A stretch of DNA of 64,000 bases, taken from Dactylonectria macrodidyma. Taxonomy: Eukaryota > Ascomycota > Sordariomycetes > Hypocreales > Nectriaceae. The DNA lies in assembly GCA_020744425.1 (NCBI GenBank), contig JAGMUV010000026.1:982828-1046827 (forward strand), in the 5' to 3' direction. Each line of letters opens with the position of its first letter. Position 1 is the stretch's first letter. Below the pieces are notes generated by a model. It was not told where the DNA came from. It did not search any database and saw only the letters and a program-made list of their open reading frames with translations. Shown here one piece after another: positions 1-10,264 of this stretch. A program made the translations under genes and the position numbers.

Positions 1-453
1 GTTTGCCAAATATTTTTCCTCATTAAGGTCTCGATTGGCTTGACGTTCCTCCTGGCTTCCAAACAAATCCGTAATGGTGCCATGTTGCCGCTTCTTCAGA
101 TCCGACCTTTCTACATGCTCGATAACCCGGATGCCATGAAAGTCCCGCAGGTGCTTGCGGGCTCGGCTCAGGTTCGTCGTTACCGAATTAGGCTTTTTCG
201 TGGAGTCGCAGTGCTTGCAGTACCAAATTTCGTGGTATGAGGTATCGCGAGCTTTCTCTCCTCTCTCTTCATAAGGGTCACGCGCCTCGTTCCAAGTGCT
301 TTTGTTTGTACGGCCTTTGGCGCGCTTGCCAGCCCGATCAGAGGGAGAACGATGCAATGCGCGCTTGGCGGGAACGGGAGAGTCAGGCGAAGCAGGTCCC
401 AAGACCTCGTCAGAAGGCTCCGATAACAAGGGAGCGGGCGAAGCTGATGACAT
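1..453 (-). CDS. hAT-family transposase, N-terminal part (runs off left edge)
   Basis: The minus strand reads 151 codons from an ATG at 453 to the window edge without a stop. The first ~70 residues are rich in Ser, Pro, Lys and Arg, which looks like a nuclear-localising tail. A BED-type zinc finger follows: CKHC within WYCKHCDSTKKPNS, then the pair HLRDFH about 20 residues on. This is the usual start of fungal hAT transposases, where the BED finger binds the element ends. The RNase-H-like catalytic domain and the C-terminal dimerisation domain lie outside the window, so intactness cannot be judged. The element is inserted in a copia retrotransposon whose reverse transcriptase resumes at about 660. 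The start is supported by the non-coding, repeat-rich stretch just upstream of it. Confidence 0.8.
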   Translation of the reverse strand, partial: MSSASPAPLLSEPSDEVLGPASPDSPVPAKRALHRSPSDRAGKRAKGRTNKSTWNEARDPYEERGEKARDTSYHEIWYCKHCDSTKKPNSVTTNLSRARKHLRDFHGIRVIEHVERSDLKKRQHGTITDLFGSQEERQANRDLNEEKYLAN

Positions 454-657
454 ATTTACTGTTAGCAAGTTTCTAACTGCGTTGAAGGCATTTGGTTTGC
501 GAAATTTTCTTGGTTAAGTACTAAGATATTTGGGACTCATCGGGCGTATATGAAACATATGAAACCGACTGAAACATATGAAACTGGGAGAGTTACAGTT
601 TCGTATGAAACCGGGTCCAGGGACTGTTTCAGTTTCATATGAAACAATATGAAACAA
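454..657 (-). repeat. Subterminal repeats of the hAT element
   Basis: The stretch upstream of the hAT start codon carries at least five copies of the motif CATATGAAAC or close variants between about 545 and 657. Clustered short motifs next to the ends are typical transposase-binding sites of hAT elements. The exact element boundary against the copia sequence is not clear; it falls between about 640 and 665. Confidence 0.55.
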
Positions 658-1662
658 CACGCGTGGCTATGCAGCACTGCCTACATCGCCGTCTATGTAG
701 ATGATCTCCTAATCGCTGGTCCCGATAAGGAAGAAATCCGCCAAATCAAAGCCGCCTTGAGCAAGAAATTCGAAATGACTGACCTTGGTCCGTGTCAGTA
801 CTATCTGGGAATGTCCGTCCGGAGAGACAGACGCAACAAGGCCATCTTCCTCTCCCAACGAGCATATGTCGAGAAGGTCCTACGGGAATTTGACATGCGG
901 GAGAGCAAGCCAGTCACAACTCCCCTGAGCACGTCAAAATTCCAACCTGTCCCAGACGAATATAAAGCGTCTGAAACGACGAAACTATGGTACGCAAAGG
1001 CAATTGGTTCACTTATGTACGCCATGCTTGGCACTCGCCCAGACATCGCATTTGCCGTCTCTCTCTGCAGCCGATATCTGGGAAACCCAACCAACGAACA
1101 CGTCCAAGCCGTCAAGCGCATCATGAGGTACTTGCGAGGAACGACCGACTTGGAACTCGTTTTCAGCGGACCACTCAGACCGTTAGTTGGGTACACCGAC
1201 TCAGACTGGGCTGGCGACCACGACACCAGACGATCAACGGCTGGCTATGTCTTCAACGTCGGCACAGGCGCCATCAGTTGGAGCTCCAAACGACAACCAA
1301 CGGTCGCACTATCATCCTGCGAAGCGGAATACATGGGACAAACACAATGCACCAAAGAAGCGATCTGGCTACGAGGGTTGCTGCGCGAACTTCTGGCCCA
1401 ATACAAATATGGGGACCTTCCGACAACTATCCTCTATGGAGACAATCAAGGGGCAATTGCAATGGCCAAAAATCCACAGTTCCATGCCAGGACTAAACAC
1501 ATTGACATTCAATGGCATTACGTCCGAGAAAGGGTCTCGGATGGAGACGTTGAACTCCAATATGTCCCAACCGAGCAACAAATCGCAGACGGACTTACAA
1601 AAGCCCTTCCAAAAGAGCGTTTTATCGTGTTTCGCAACGCGCTGGGCCTCTCCAACCCGTGA
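658..1662 (+). pseudogene. Ty1/copia polyprotein, C-terminal fragment (reverse transcriptase and RNase H)
   Basis: About 330 codons are open from the hAT junction to a TGA at 1660-1662. The fragment begins just before the reverse-transcriptase catalytic motif YVDDLLIAG and continues with the copia landmarks YYLGM, KRIMRYLRGT, the RNase H segment GYTDSDWAGD, SSCEAEYM and the closing GDNQGA...RTKHIDIQWHYVR and ADGLTKALP. Gag, protease, integrase and the first half of the reverse transcriptase are missing here because a hAT element is inserted directly upstream; the rest should lie left of the window. No internal stop or frameshift is seen in the remaining part, so the interruption is the only visible damage. 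The 3' LTR is at 2786-2926. Confidence 0.85.
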
Positions 1663-2143
1663 TTCACTGTCGGTCACGCAAGTATGGATCATGAGAAAAG
1701 GAGGTGACCGGGAAAACCTAGTCAACTGACACTCCGCGCTGTCTCGACAACCAAGCAAGCTACCAACAAATTGAGTTGGGATTTGGAAGCAGCGGCATCG
1801 AAAGTCCATTACATCAAATTTACACGATCTCTTATCCTTTCCATCATACTCCAAGTGGGAGAAAAAGGGGAGCCCAACAGTCTATCACACTCATGGAGCC
1901 TCCAAGCGACTCACAGGTCCTCGGCTTCCTGCAAACAAAACTACAAAACTACAAAACTACAAAACTACGAAACACAGCAAACACTGCTGGATTGGCCTCT
2001 TCAGCCTTAATAATCACAGTCCTAGGAGACATGCAACGGAACCTGCTCAATCGGATCCGGCCAAAGAAAACAAACACTTCGACTATCGTAATCAGTCAGC
2101 AATACCAACAAAGGACTATCAATGTCCTCTATATTTACTTCAA
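1663..2143 (+). other. Copia 3' non-coding region, first part
   Basis: No convincing gene. This part of the copia element between the polyprotein stop and the tandem repeats contains a short array of four copies of CAAAACTA (1936-1967). Small ORFs here have no recognisable domain. Confidence 0.5.
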
Positions 2144-2671
2144 ACATCAACTTGGGATGAAGTGGGAGATCTGGAGTGCTAAGGCTCCAGTGATCGAAGA
2201 ATCCAAGGCTTCATTCAAACTTTAAATATTAAACATCAACTCGAGATGAAGTGGGAGATCTGGAGTGTAAATGCTCCAGTGATCAAAGAATCCAAGGCTT
2301 CATTTAAACATTCAAACATCAAAACAAACATCAAACATCAACCTGGGATGAGGTGGGAGATCTGGAGTGCAAATGCTCCAGTGATCGAAGAATCCAAGGC
2401 TTCATTTAAACATTCAAACATCAAACAAACATCAAACATCAACTTGGGATGAAGTGGGTGATCTGGAGTGCTAAGGCTCCAGTGATCGAAGAATCCAAGG
2501 CTTCATGCAAACTTCAAACATCAATCAAACATCAAACTACCTGGTAGATCTGGGGTGCTAAGGCCCTAGTGACCAGAGAATCTAACAGGCTGTTCGCCCC
2601 ACAAACTTATCTATCAAACAATTCGGGAGACCCGGGGTGCTAAGGCCCCAGTGACCGAACAATCCAACGCA
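2144..2671 (+). repeat. Tandem repeats of ~75-100 bp, each carrying a hairpin
   Basis: Six units lie head to tail, beginning near 2144, 2231, 2334, 2432, 2532 and 2617. The first four share most of their sequence, including GGAGATCTGGAG, CCAGTGATC and GAATCCAAGGCTTC. The last two have diverged. Every unit keeps a short stem with an 8-base loop. CTGGAG pairs with CTCCAG in units 1-4, CTGGGG pairs with CCCTAG in unit 5, and a GGGG/CCCC core is kept in unit 6. The array lies between the copia polyprotein and its 3' LTR, so it is transcribed as part of the element's RNA. Confidence 0.8.
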
Positions 2672-2785
2672 GGTGTGGTAATAGAAGCTCTTTCCTGTTT
2701 TTCACCCACGAAGGTGTTTTTGAGGTTTTAATGAGGCCACACTCTGTTACGCAGAAACATCTCGCACCAATGGCTCGAGTGGGAG

Positions 2786-2926
2786 TGTTGAGATCCGTCG
2801 TTTAACGGATCAATGGCTATTCCGATCCATTGGTGGCTGGGATGTGGATGTCTTCTTGTCAATAGCTTCCGCTGGTTAGCGCTGGTCTTTTTCTCCTTTA
2901 ATCAACACAACATGCTCATTTCAACA
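2786..2926 (+). mobile_element. 3' LTR of the copia element (141 bp)
   Basis: The segment begins TGTTGAGATCC and ends CTCATTTCAACA, giving the TG...CA termini and a short TGTTG/CAACA inverted repeat expected of an LTR. It is preceded by a purine-rich tract (CGAGTGGGAG) that fits a polypurine tract. It lies on the correct side of the copia coding fragment. The matching 5' LTR is outside the window, so the pair cannot be compared. The five bases after it (ATCAT) should be the target duplication. Confidence 0.7.
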
Positions 2927-3235
2927 ATCATGTCAACCGGGGGGTAAAATCGGATTGCCTAGCTTGTCAGGGCTTTCAACAGAGGCAGCCTAGGTCAAGG
3001 GGCCAGAAAAGAAGCCCCTTAGTGGAGGTAACAGGCAATACGAGGAAGAAGCGCGGCGGGCAGACTTGGTACGGATGTACGTTGTGCAATGTTGCGATTT
3101 GTAACAACCAAAATTGCTGGGACTTCTATCACAGGCCAATTTACTAGGAAAAAGAAGTACCTTTCACTTGGCTTATTTTAATTGGCTCGAGACCCCTGTC
3201 GTGACCACAGTGGAGGTTTTTAGCAGCCGAAGGGA
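2927..3235 (+). pseudogene. piggyBac-like transposase, C-terminal relic with right element end
   Basis: From the LTR junction an open frame runs to a TAG at 3145-3147. It encodes the Cys-rich tail of a piggyBac-like transposase: CLACQG, then CTLCNVAICNNQNCWDFYH. The order of cysteines and the ending CWDFYH match the C-terminus of the complete transposase at 3912-5788. The non-coding tail ends at GGGA (3232-3235) followed by TA, the same terminus seen in the intact elements nearby. The copia element was inserted into this copy, so the rest should lie to the left of the window. Confidence 0.65.
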
Positions 3236-3820
3236 TAACAACACTACACTTGAATCTTATGGGGCCATCGGGGGTAGATTTGTCCCGCGCTGGATTACCC
3301 CGTCACACTCATAGTTGCAGTGGCAAATGGCTGATTCAATATTGCCGAGGCGCTGATGTAAGAATGATGTAATAGGGAGGAAGCCATTTGCGATCCTATC
3401 GACGCAGCCCAAGAGTACATTTACGTCGCCCCGTCTGAGGGCCGTTGTACTATGGGTAGTACCTATCACATGCGATTCCTCCTCGCATATCAGGCATGCG
3501 TATGTGCCGTAAATGAACGAGCGTTACACGTGAGAGCTCTGTGTAACGGTTGTGCTAGACCGCTGGACCATAGGGCAAAAGATTGGTCAATAATCGCTAT
3601 TGTGGCGACTACTGGGCACACTAGCTGCTCTTTTAAGCCAATCGCTGTCCCGATGAACCAAGCCGTGACACTCTGAATTCTGTTTTTAGCACGGGATGGA
3701 GTCACTCCACCTGGGGCAGCCCAGCCAACCCAGCCAGCCCTATGACGACGCCTCAGCGCCCGCAGCGGCATCAACCGAGCTACTATTTCGTCGTGTCACT
3801 AGGCAAATCTGCGGTACCCA
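3236..3820. other. Spacer without recognisable gene
   Basis: Stretch between the piggyBac-like relic and the next piggyBac-like element. The short open frames present on both strands show no domain, conserved motif or repeat that I recognise. It may be host DNA or old transposon debris. Confidence 0.4.
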
Positions 3821-5928
3821 TCCCTTTGACTGTGTTAAGGCTCCAGACAGGGGGTCGCAGGGGGGTCGGCCCAATTAGGGAACGAGCGTTCAGAGGTACA
3901 CCAATTCCCACCTATTTTGTATGGTGATAGAAGTCCCAGCAATCCTGCGAGCTACAAAGAGCTACATCGCACTGGTCACAGTCACGGCGAGACTGCCGCC
4001 GGATCCGGACCCTGTTGCCGTCGGCCTCACTCAACGGCCGCCGCGAGCTTCGTGACCTGACCTCTCCACGCCGTACGCCCTGACATGCGAGGCAGTTACC
4101 CTTTTTCCCTCGCTGGACGTATTTATGCTGTGACAGAGGCGTAAATTCGTCTCCCGCCCGAAACCTCTGCCTAGAGTCAGATTGACCGCTGTACGCCTGG
4201 ACGAGGTCATCAACAAGGCGCCCTCGCCACTTAGCCTGACGTGTATATGACTTCCAAATAGGCTTGCCGCGTAGCTGAAGAAGGTAACTGTTGACTACAA
4301 TGACGTCAATTAGGTAGGACCAAGCTAGGGCTTGCCAACCCCCTCGGCGCACACGGTGTTCGAAGCCCAAATATGACCTCAGTTGGTCACCGCGGTCTAC
4401 CCCGTTCATCTCGTCATTGTAGAAGGCAGCAACAGACGGGATAATAATCTCTTTCACTGGCTCGTCACCGAAAAATCGCTGTATTGGGCGTGCTCGAATT
4501 TGGTCTGTTGTCGGCCTCTTGCGTAACCGAAGGACGGTCTCGTCGCCTGCGTACACAGTAGATAAGAACAACACAAGGGCGTTGTCTTTCCACGCGATCT
4601 GATTTACCTGGCCCAGGACAAATTAGTAGGGCATTTACAGCTAAAGCTGTCTGCTTGACTGACCTTATTATCCTTAGTTGGGACGGTCCTGATTTCGTTG
4701 AATTTGATATTTGCGGCAGCTGTGTTATCGTCATTTTTGAGCTTGACTAAGGGCTTGTAGATGCCACAGTTGACTCGGGCTGTACCCGTAGCGCCGTGGC
4801 CGTGCTCGCGGAGGCTGCGTAGGAGGTCGGGAGAGGAAAAGAGGTTATCGATAAAGACGTGATAGTTGGCTTCTGGCAGCAAGTTTAGTAGGGCAACAAC
4901 CACAGCCTGCGTCGGGTTCAGATAGACTGTCTTCTCCTGCTTGGCCTCACGCCGCCGTTGCCGGGCAGGCTTGAGACCAACAGGTCCAAACTTAGGTCCG
5001 GGCCTATGCCAAATCCAACGTAGGAAATAGCCCTGCTGTGCTGCAACCCAAACTTTGAAGCCGACGGGGATCGGCTTGTTAGGGACTCTTGTTGTCTCTT
5101 TTGACCTCCCGGTATAGCGGGCCATACACTCATCTACAGCGATGCAAGTGCCTGGAACATAGAAATCCGTAGACACGCGCTGTATGTGGTCAGACCACGG
5201 CGTCACACGGTCATAGGTGAGGGCGCTGTTGCTGCTTATGGTGATGTGAGGGCTGAAAATGCGAATGTGACGATGTAGCTGCTGAAATCGGTCATAGGTC
5301 ATATATTTGATGATAGAGTGAGTAGAGTGTTGGTGCCCCGGCCGAGAAGTCTCCCAATGGTCTTCGAGGTCAAGTTCAGTGTGAATCCCTAAGTAAATAA
5401 GGATTGCGACCCATATGTAGACTTCTGCAATAGAGGTTGGTCTCCAGAGGCGTAACCGTGATCTTGGCGGTAATGTGTGTGCACTACCGCGAGCCTCTTG
5501 CTGCAGGTGGCTAACCCAGTCATTGGTATATTTGACCCAGCTTTCTACTAGGGAAATAGGTAGGAATTGCTGGAAAAGAGATAACGGGTCCTGGGGCAGG
5601 TCCTTGACCTTAAAGTCGCGTGTTGGAACCTCGAAAGGCATGAAGTTGTAGCCGCGTTCGTTGACAGGGGCTAGGTTCGGCCGGCAGGTGTTGTCAGCTG
5701 CCTGCTCCCGGCGGCTGTTATCAGTGCAAATGAAGCTGTTATCGTCATACACATTGATTGCCTGTGTTGAGGGCACTTGGGTATCCATCGCGAAAGTCAG
5801 AATCGTTTGTATGTGTATTTTGGTGGGGTTGATTCTGACTACGCGACGCGTTACTCTGATGTACCTCACTGTGAGCAGGGGTCATGTGGGGCACAATCTG
5901 GCCTGGAGCCTTAACACAGTCAAAGGGA
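3821..5928 (-). mobile_element. piggyBac-like DNA transposon, apparently complete (2.1 kb)
   Basis: Perfect inverted repeats of 26-27 bp bound the element: TCCCTTTGACTGTGTTAAGG and onward from 3821, and its reverse complement ending at 5928. The single transposase gene between them is open. The right flank is TA; the left flank reads CA, which can be a mutated TA. The element does not show the TTAA flanks of classical piggyBac; a TTAA does occur, but inside the repeats. The complete ends and coding region suggest an autonomous or recently autonomous copy. Confidence 0.8.
3912..5788 (-). CDS. piggyBac-like transposase (DDE_Tnp_1_7)
   Basis: Two predicted exons, 5788-4664 and 4607-3912, are joined by a 56-bp intron with GTCAGT donor and CCAG acceptor; the spliced frame gives about 606 residues. 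The start MDTQVPS is preferred because the frame upstream of it runs into the element's 5' non-coding end. The three catalytic aspartates of piggyBac transposases fall in AVDECMARYTGRS, VFIDNLFSSPDLL and EMNGVDRGDQLRSYL. The conserved RRGGWQALAW segment follows the third. The C-terminus is a Cys/His-rich finger (CLACQG, CDQCDVALCSSQDCWDFYH) expected to bind the element ends. The protein would cut and paste the surrounding element in the nucleus. No frameshift or stop is visible. The same exon structure is seen in the copy at 20080-22058, which supports the intron. Confidence 0.85.
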
Positions 5929-5938
5929 TAGCAGTCTA

Positions 5939-6193
5939 TCCCTTTGACTGTCGTAAGGCTACACTTACGCTAGTAGCAGGGATCCAGACCAACTACACAG
6001 CGAGAAAGTTAAGGTCCATAATTTCCCACCTATTTTATATGATGCTAGAAGTCACAGCTCTGAGGGATCTATATCACAGTACATAACAATCCATACAGCT
6101 ACGCAACTCTTTAAAGTCAACCAGAGTACTGTCCATCTCCCGGGCCTCTGTGGGTCGCCAAGCCCAAGTGTAGTCTTACGACAGTCAAGGGGA
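5939..6193. mobile_element. MITE, deletion derivative of a piggyBac-like element
   Basis: A 255-bp unit begins TCCCTTTGACTGTCGTAAGG and ends with its near-perfect inverse, with a TA dinucleotide on both sides (5937-5938 and 6194-6195). The interior keeps a stretch around 6030-6055 (TTCCCACCTATTTTATATG) that resembles the 3' coding end of the neighbouring transposase (3905-3925). It therefore looks like an internally deleted relative mobilised in trans. It sits 10 bp beyond the end of the larger element. Confidence 0.75.
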
Positions 6194-6195
6194 TA

Positions 6196-7247
6196 CCGTG
6201 TTGGGGGCCATTTTTCGGTCGGAGAGTTCACTGCGGACCTTCACGTTGCCACTTATGACTGCAGAACTGAAGTTTGATGCAACAGTACGGCCATGGTTCT
6301 ATTTAAATCGTGTCAAGCGGCTGAAGTGCATCCCCCCCCACCTCCCCTGTGCCGGATTCCCGTCGTGGCGCAATGTCGCTCAAGACATTGGAAAGCAAAG
6401 CACCCTTCCACCATGCCCTGTGCAGTGCATGTCTCGGCAGTAGCATGCCGAAGCGCCGAGAGAAGCGCGCAGTTCAGCGTGGTGTGAATTTCGAAGAATG
6501 GAGCCGATTTGGGGCTGCTGGCCGCGCTCCTAAGTCGGTGGGAAGCATTAGGATTGAGACATTGGTGTCGACCCTGCGCTCTCATGCATTTGGGCCTCAT
6601 CCCCTAGCTTCAGCTCATTTAGCCCAGGATTAGCTCAACCTGCCTCGTAGGGCAACGGTTTCTTGGCGATGCGGTGCAAGCGTCCATACTACGGCGCTCG
6701 CCTTACGAATCACGCCATCCCACGACTGCACGCCCCTCTCTGCGGACCAATTTCGACCAATTCCGACGGTTTATACCCTGCCAGCTGATGGACCACTACC
6801 TTGGTACTTAGGCCCCCCTGTGGGAGCCGCTCAGACTCCCACCATGCTCACGTCAGAAGCCAAATCCCCTCCAAAAGGCGTCGGGGTTTCAATTCTGTTC
6901 TCCTACTGGCTCTCGTCGCCTTGGTCTAAGCCGCCATATCACGTTGGCCTTCATTAAGGGCCAAGCGTGTGGGCTAGAGGCTGACACGCCCAGTTCGACT
7001 CCATCATCGTCCCCGGTCCCCAACGGAACTGTCCTTGCAAGTGGGCCGACCATGCTGGACGAAGCCTAGCAATAAGCGAGCCGCGCCTTTTTGGTCGATG
7101 CCACTATCCATAGAGGGTAGAACCGTCTTGTATAAGTATCTACCGTAGCCGTCCCTAGTGTGACCTCCTCAGTCTCCTTCGACCAGCAGTCCTGCTGTTC
7201 TGTGGTGCCGTTGAAGTGGCCATCATCCAGTTGTTTTCTCAATCAAG
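6196..7247. other. Intergenic region upstream of the LtrA-family gene
   Basis: Short open frames occur on both strands at 6200-6640, but none shows a recognisable domain and they overlap each other. The remainder, 6640-7247, is GC- and pyrimidine-rich and fits a fungal promoter. I see no transposon ends here. Confidence 0.5.
7131..7136 (+). promoter_or_regulatory. Possible TATA box of the LtrA-family gene
   Basis: TATAAG lies about 112 bp before the ATG at 7248, followed by CT-rich sequence that is common around fungal transcription starts. The match is short and could be chance. Confidence 0.3.
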
Positions 7248-9768
7248 ATGTCTAGCGAAACTCTCCAGACCCCCGAGCAAATTTCTGCCACTGAGAAGCT
7301 TCGGTTTCTCAAAAGCCCTGTCCTCATCGACCGAGCCGACTCTCTGCCGTTGACAAACGGAGGAGGAGGTGGCGCTCCCGACCTGAGCCTCTTCGGTGAC
7401 CGTTTCGACCATGACACTCCCCAGTTTCAGAAGGTTTGACAATTGTTCCGACGGGGCTGTTCTACAATGCTGACGCCTCGCAGCACGAGGATGCCAGTCT
7501 CCTCGAGCTTTTCTTCGACCTTCTCTTCGCTGCCAACTACACCGTCTTCTCCCAGACCCAGGGAGTGAATAGTGCGGACCGCTTTAGGGCCTACGTTGGA
7601 TACTTCAGGTGCGAGTTGTTGTTCTGGCGATGCTACTGATACTTGCTAATACTTCCCGAAAGCATCCTGTGGATCACATGGCTCATTGTCAGTTTGTACG
7701 ATGTCCGTTTCGTGACGGACAGCATTTTCGGTACGAAAACCTCGACTTATGGCTCAACTTATGCCTCGACCTCTACTGACCAGGAATAGAGCGTGTGGCG
7801 AGAGCTGTCCACATGGGTGTCATGATTGGCTTTGCTGTAGTTGCCCCCAACTTCAAGCCGACAAGCCAGAATTTGCAGACGATGAGAACCATGTGTATGT
7901 GATACCACCACTTTCGCGTGATTACCACAAGCTGACTATGTTAGCCCTTATTCTGTGCGTCTCGCGTTTTTGCTTGACTGTTGAATATGCAAGCATCCTG
8001 TGGCACATCCGAAAGTACAAGAAGCCGAGACTGCCTATGTTGCTGCAAACCGGCACGAATTTTGCCGCTTCCATGGTCTACCTGGGTATCACATTTCGGT
8101 TTAGGCATGGGAACAGCCAGGTGTACCTCGCTTGGTACGCCATGGCGGCTGCCGAAATCATCGTGACCTTCGGTCTCGCCATCGGTTTTTCCGTGCTCAG
8201 TTTCACTGGCACGCACTTGATGAAGCGCATAAGCACAATGACGGTTCTTTTCTTGGGCGATGGCGTGGTTATCGTGGCTCAGAATGTGGTCACCATTGTG
8301 AAGAGCCCGGATGCCTGGGGTAAGTCTCTCCGCCCTGGTCTTTGCAACAAACCTGACTCTTTGTCTAGACCCTCAAACCATTGCAATTGTCACGGCCGCC
8401 GCCACTACAATCTACTGTGTCTTCCTCGTCTACTTTGACTGGTGTGTCGGGGCTGAGGGCCCCGGGGCCCGGGACCCGGACAGTCACGTTACCTATTGCT
8501 AGCTATAAGAGGCAGCAGATTTCCCAAACTTAGATAGAAAAACAATGCTTCTTCCTTCTTTTACTTGATTTTTCCTGATTTTCCTAGCCTTGATTTTCTT
8601 CTTCTATTTTACTTAATTAACTGATATCCTTCTTCCTTTCCCAGCTAGCTACTTAGCTGATGATTTTATCTGCATTTTTGGCTATTTATTTCCTAGGCCT
8701 TATCTTGCCGTCCTTCGCCCTCCTTTCGGGCCCAGCTCGCCGTCACTTCGGGTGGTTGTTTGTCCCCCTGCCAACACACTGGATCAAGACCTCGTACCTC
8801 CCAACCTTCCGCCAGCAGTTTTGGACCCTCCTACACTTCCCCTTACACCTTTCCATGGTCCTCTTCATGCAAGGCTTCACGCAGTTCATTATCTGGTCTA
8901 AGATCATGGATACCCTCAGTAAGCTAATCTTAAAGTCGGTCTTCGACGACATCAACTCTCTTGCAAGGTCAACCACTGCTGTTGTAGTCGACAGCTTGAC
9001 CACAACGATCAACAAGTTCTTCGAGGAGTATCCGCCCAAGTACATTTCCACCATCGACAATGTTAATTGGGCCGTCGGAAACATTTCAGAACTTTCAGAC
9101 GACTTCTGGCCGGATCTCGCCAAGTATCTTACCACGCTCAACGAGAGTGATATTATAAACATGACCGAGTTCTCTGACTTCTGGACAAGCTTCAATAACA
9201 TGAGCACCTCGCTGCAGAACTCGCTGATTGAGACTTTCGGTATTGATCTTGTGGAGGAGGTCACAGATGCCAACAAGAATGTTACCGAAACCGGCCTCGA
9301 GTCTGAGGTTAACACGAAGATGTGGGCTCGTTTTGATCTTGTAGTAAGTCCCTCTCTCCGATAATAGTCTTTCACCCGTGCTAACCCATTATGTAGTTCC
9401 AATACGCGTATATCGCCGCCGGAATCACCCTCATCATCATGACCATCCTCACCATCGTCGCTCGCACCAAGCCCTGGCGCAAGTGGAGCATCGTCCGCAC
9501 TGGCATTTTTTTCGCCCTCGGCCTCGGCCTGAGTCTCGTTTCCACCCTCCACTTCAACCAGACCAAGGACTACAACTATAAGAACAGTCCCTGGCTGCTG
9601 CCCACCATCTGCCTCGTCTGGGTCTTGGTCCTGGTTATCACCCACATCCGCAACCCGTCGCCGCTGTTTTTCAAGCGCAGCCAGTCTTTCTTCAGCAAGC
9701 CCAAGCACGACTACGAGTCTATTGTCCCTATGACGGACGGCCCTGACACTCGTAAGCAGGGAAATTAG
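7248..9768 (+). CDS. LtrA-family (low temperature requirement A) membrane protein, exon broken by an LTR insertion
   Basis: Seven exons are predicted: 7248-7433, 7484-7608, 7663-7730, 7790-7894, 7945-8319, 8369-9343 (interrupted at 8443-8782) and 9397-9768. All introns are GT-AG. Leaving out the insertion, the frame gives about 621 residues. The N-terminal cytosolic part is followed by the LtrA signature ELFFDLLFAANYTVFS, then WITWLIVSLYDVRFVTDS, ERVARAVHMGVMIGFAVVAPNF and several further hydrophobic segments. A later part (QQFWTLLHFPLHLSMVLFMQG and a long region with Asn-linked glycosylation motifs) and three C-terminal membrane segments follow. Family members are multi-pass membrane proteins of unknown transport or signalling role in fungi. 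The insertion brings an in-frame TAG 20 codons after the junction, so the present allele probably makes a truncated protein unless the insert is spliced out. Confidence 0.8.
8443..8778. mobile_element. Solo-LTR-like insertion inside an LtrA exon
   Basis: The 336-bp segment begins TGTGTCGGGG and ends CCAACACA, giving a short imperfect inverted repeat (TGTGTCGG/TGTGTTGG) with TG...CA ends. The bases ACTGG occur at both junctions (8438-8442 and 8778-8782), which is a 4-5 bp target duplication depending on how the shared A is assigned. It contains a TATAAG motif near 8504 and a T-rich second half. Removing the segment plus one duplicate joins VYFDW to IKTSYLPTF in frame, which shows that the exon was once continuous. 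No coding capacity is seen. A short MITE is the alternative. Confidence 0.75.
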
Positions 9769-9869
9769 ACCCGATTTTCAACGCTGCGTTTAGCCCCATT
9801 CCCTTTTGCATCAACACAGCCACAACAATGGGACGTCGTGGCCTAGAGCTATCACCTCAATTGCAGACT

Positions 9870-10264
9870 TGCGTATTGTGATATCACGCGTTAAAGTGAT
9901 ATGCATATTCATATTCACATATTCACACAAAATGTGCTAGAATATCGCTCTAGCACTTTAGCACGAATGATATCACGAATTAATCTACCTATAACCACCC
10001 GTAGACATCCGCAGATCAATCAAAATTACTATCTGAGTCTTCATCGCCACCGCTATCAAAACCCGTATCGGTAATTATGCCCATTCCACCATTTACAGTC
10101 TTCTGGATATGTCCTTCACGCAGCCAGTTACCGATACATTCAACCTTCTCAAGGTTCTCGCAAGTCATTCGCTCTCTATCCCAAGAGAGAGTACGTCGAC
10201 CGCCCGAGAAAGCAGATTCTGGATCAACTGACTCAGGCGCGATCGAGAGGATATCAATAGCCAT
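9870..10264 (-). pseudogene. hAT transposase relic, C-terminal dimerisation domain
   Basis: A minus-strand frame from 10264 to 10016 encodes 82 residues beginning MAIDILSIAPESVDPESAFSG and continuing RRTLSWDRERM. This is the hAT C-terminal dimerisation motif with small changes (the usual EPER appears as DPES). The rest of the transposase is missing. The adjoining 9870-10015 is AT-rich with repeated TGATATCAC and CATATTCA motifs, which fits the 3' subterminal part of a hAT element. The relic lies just downstream of the LtrA gene. Confidence 0.65.

Noticed and set aside
3831..3838. TTAA inside the terminal repeat as the piggyBac target site
   Set aside because: It lies within the perfect inverted repeat on both sides, which extends 12 bp further out, so it cannot be the flanking target.
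8443..8778. Ordinary intron in the LtrA-family gene
   Set aside because: Much longer than the other introns (49-59 bp), no AG near its 3' end, and flanked by a direct repeat that restores the exon when removed.
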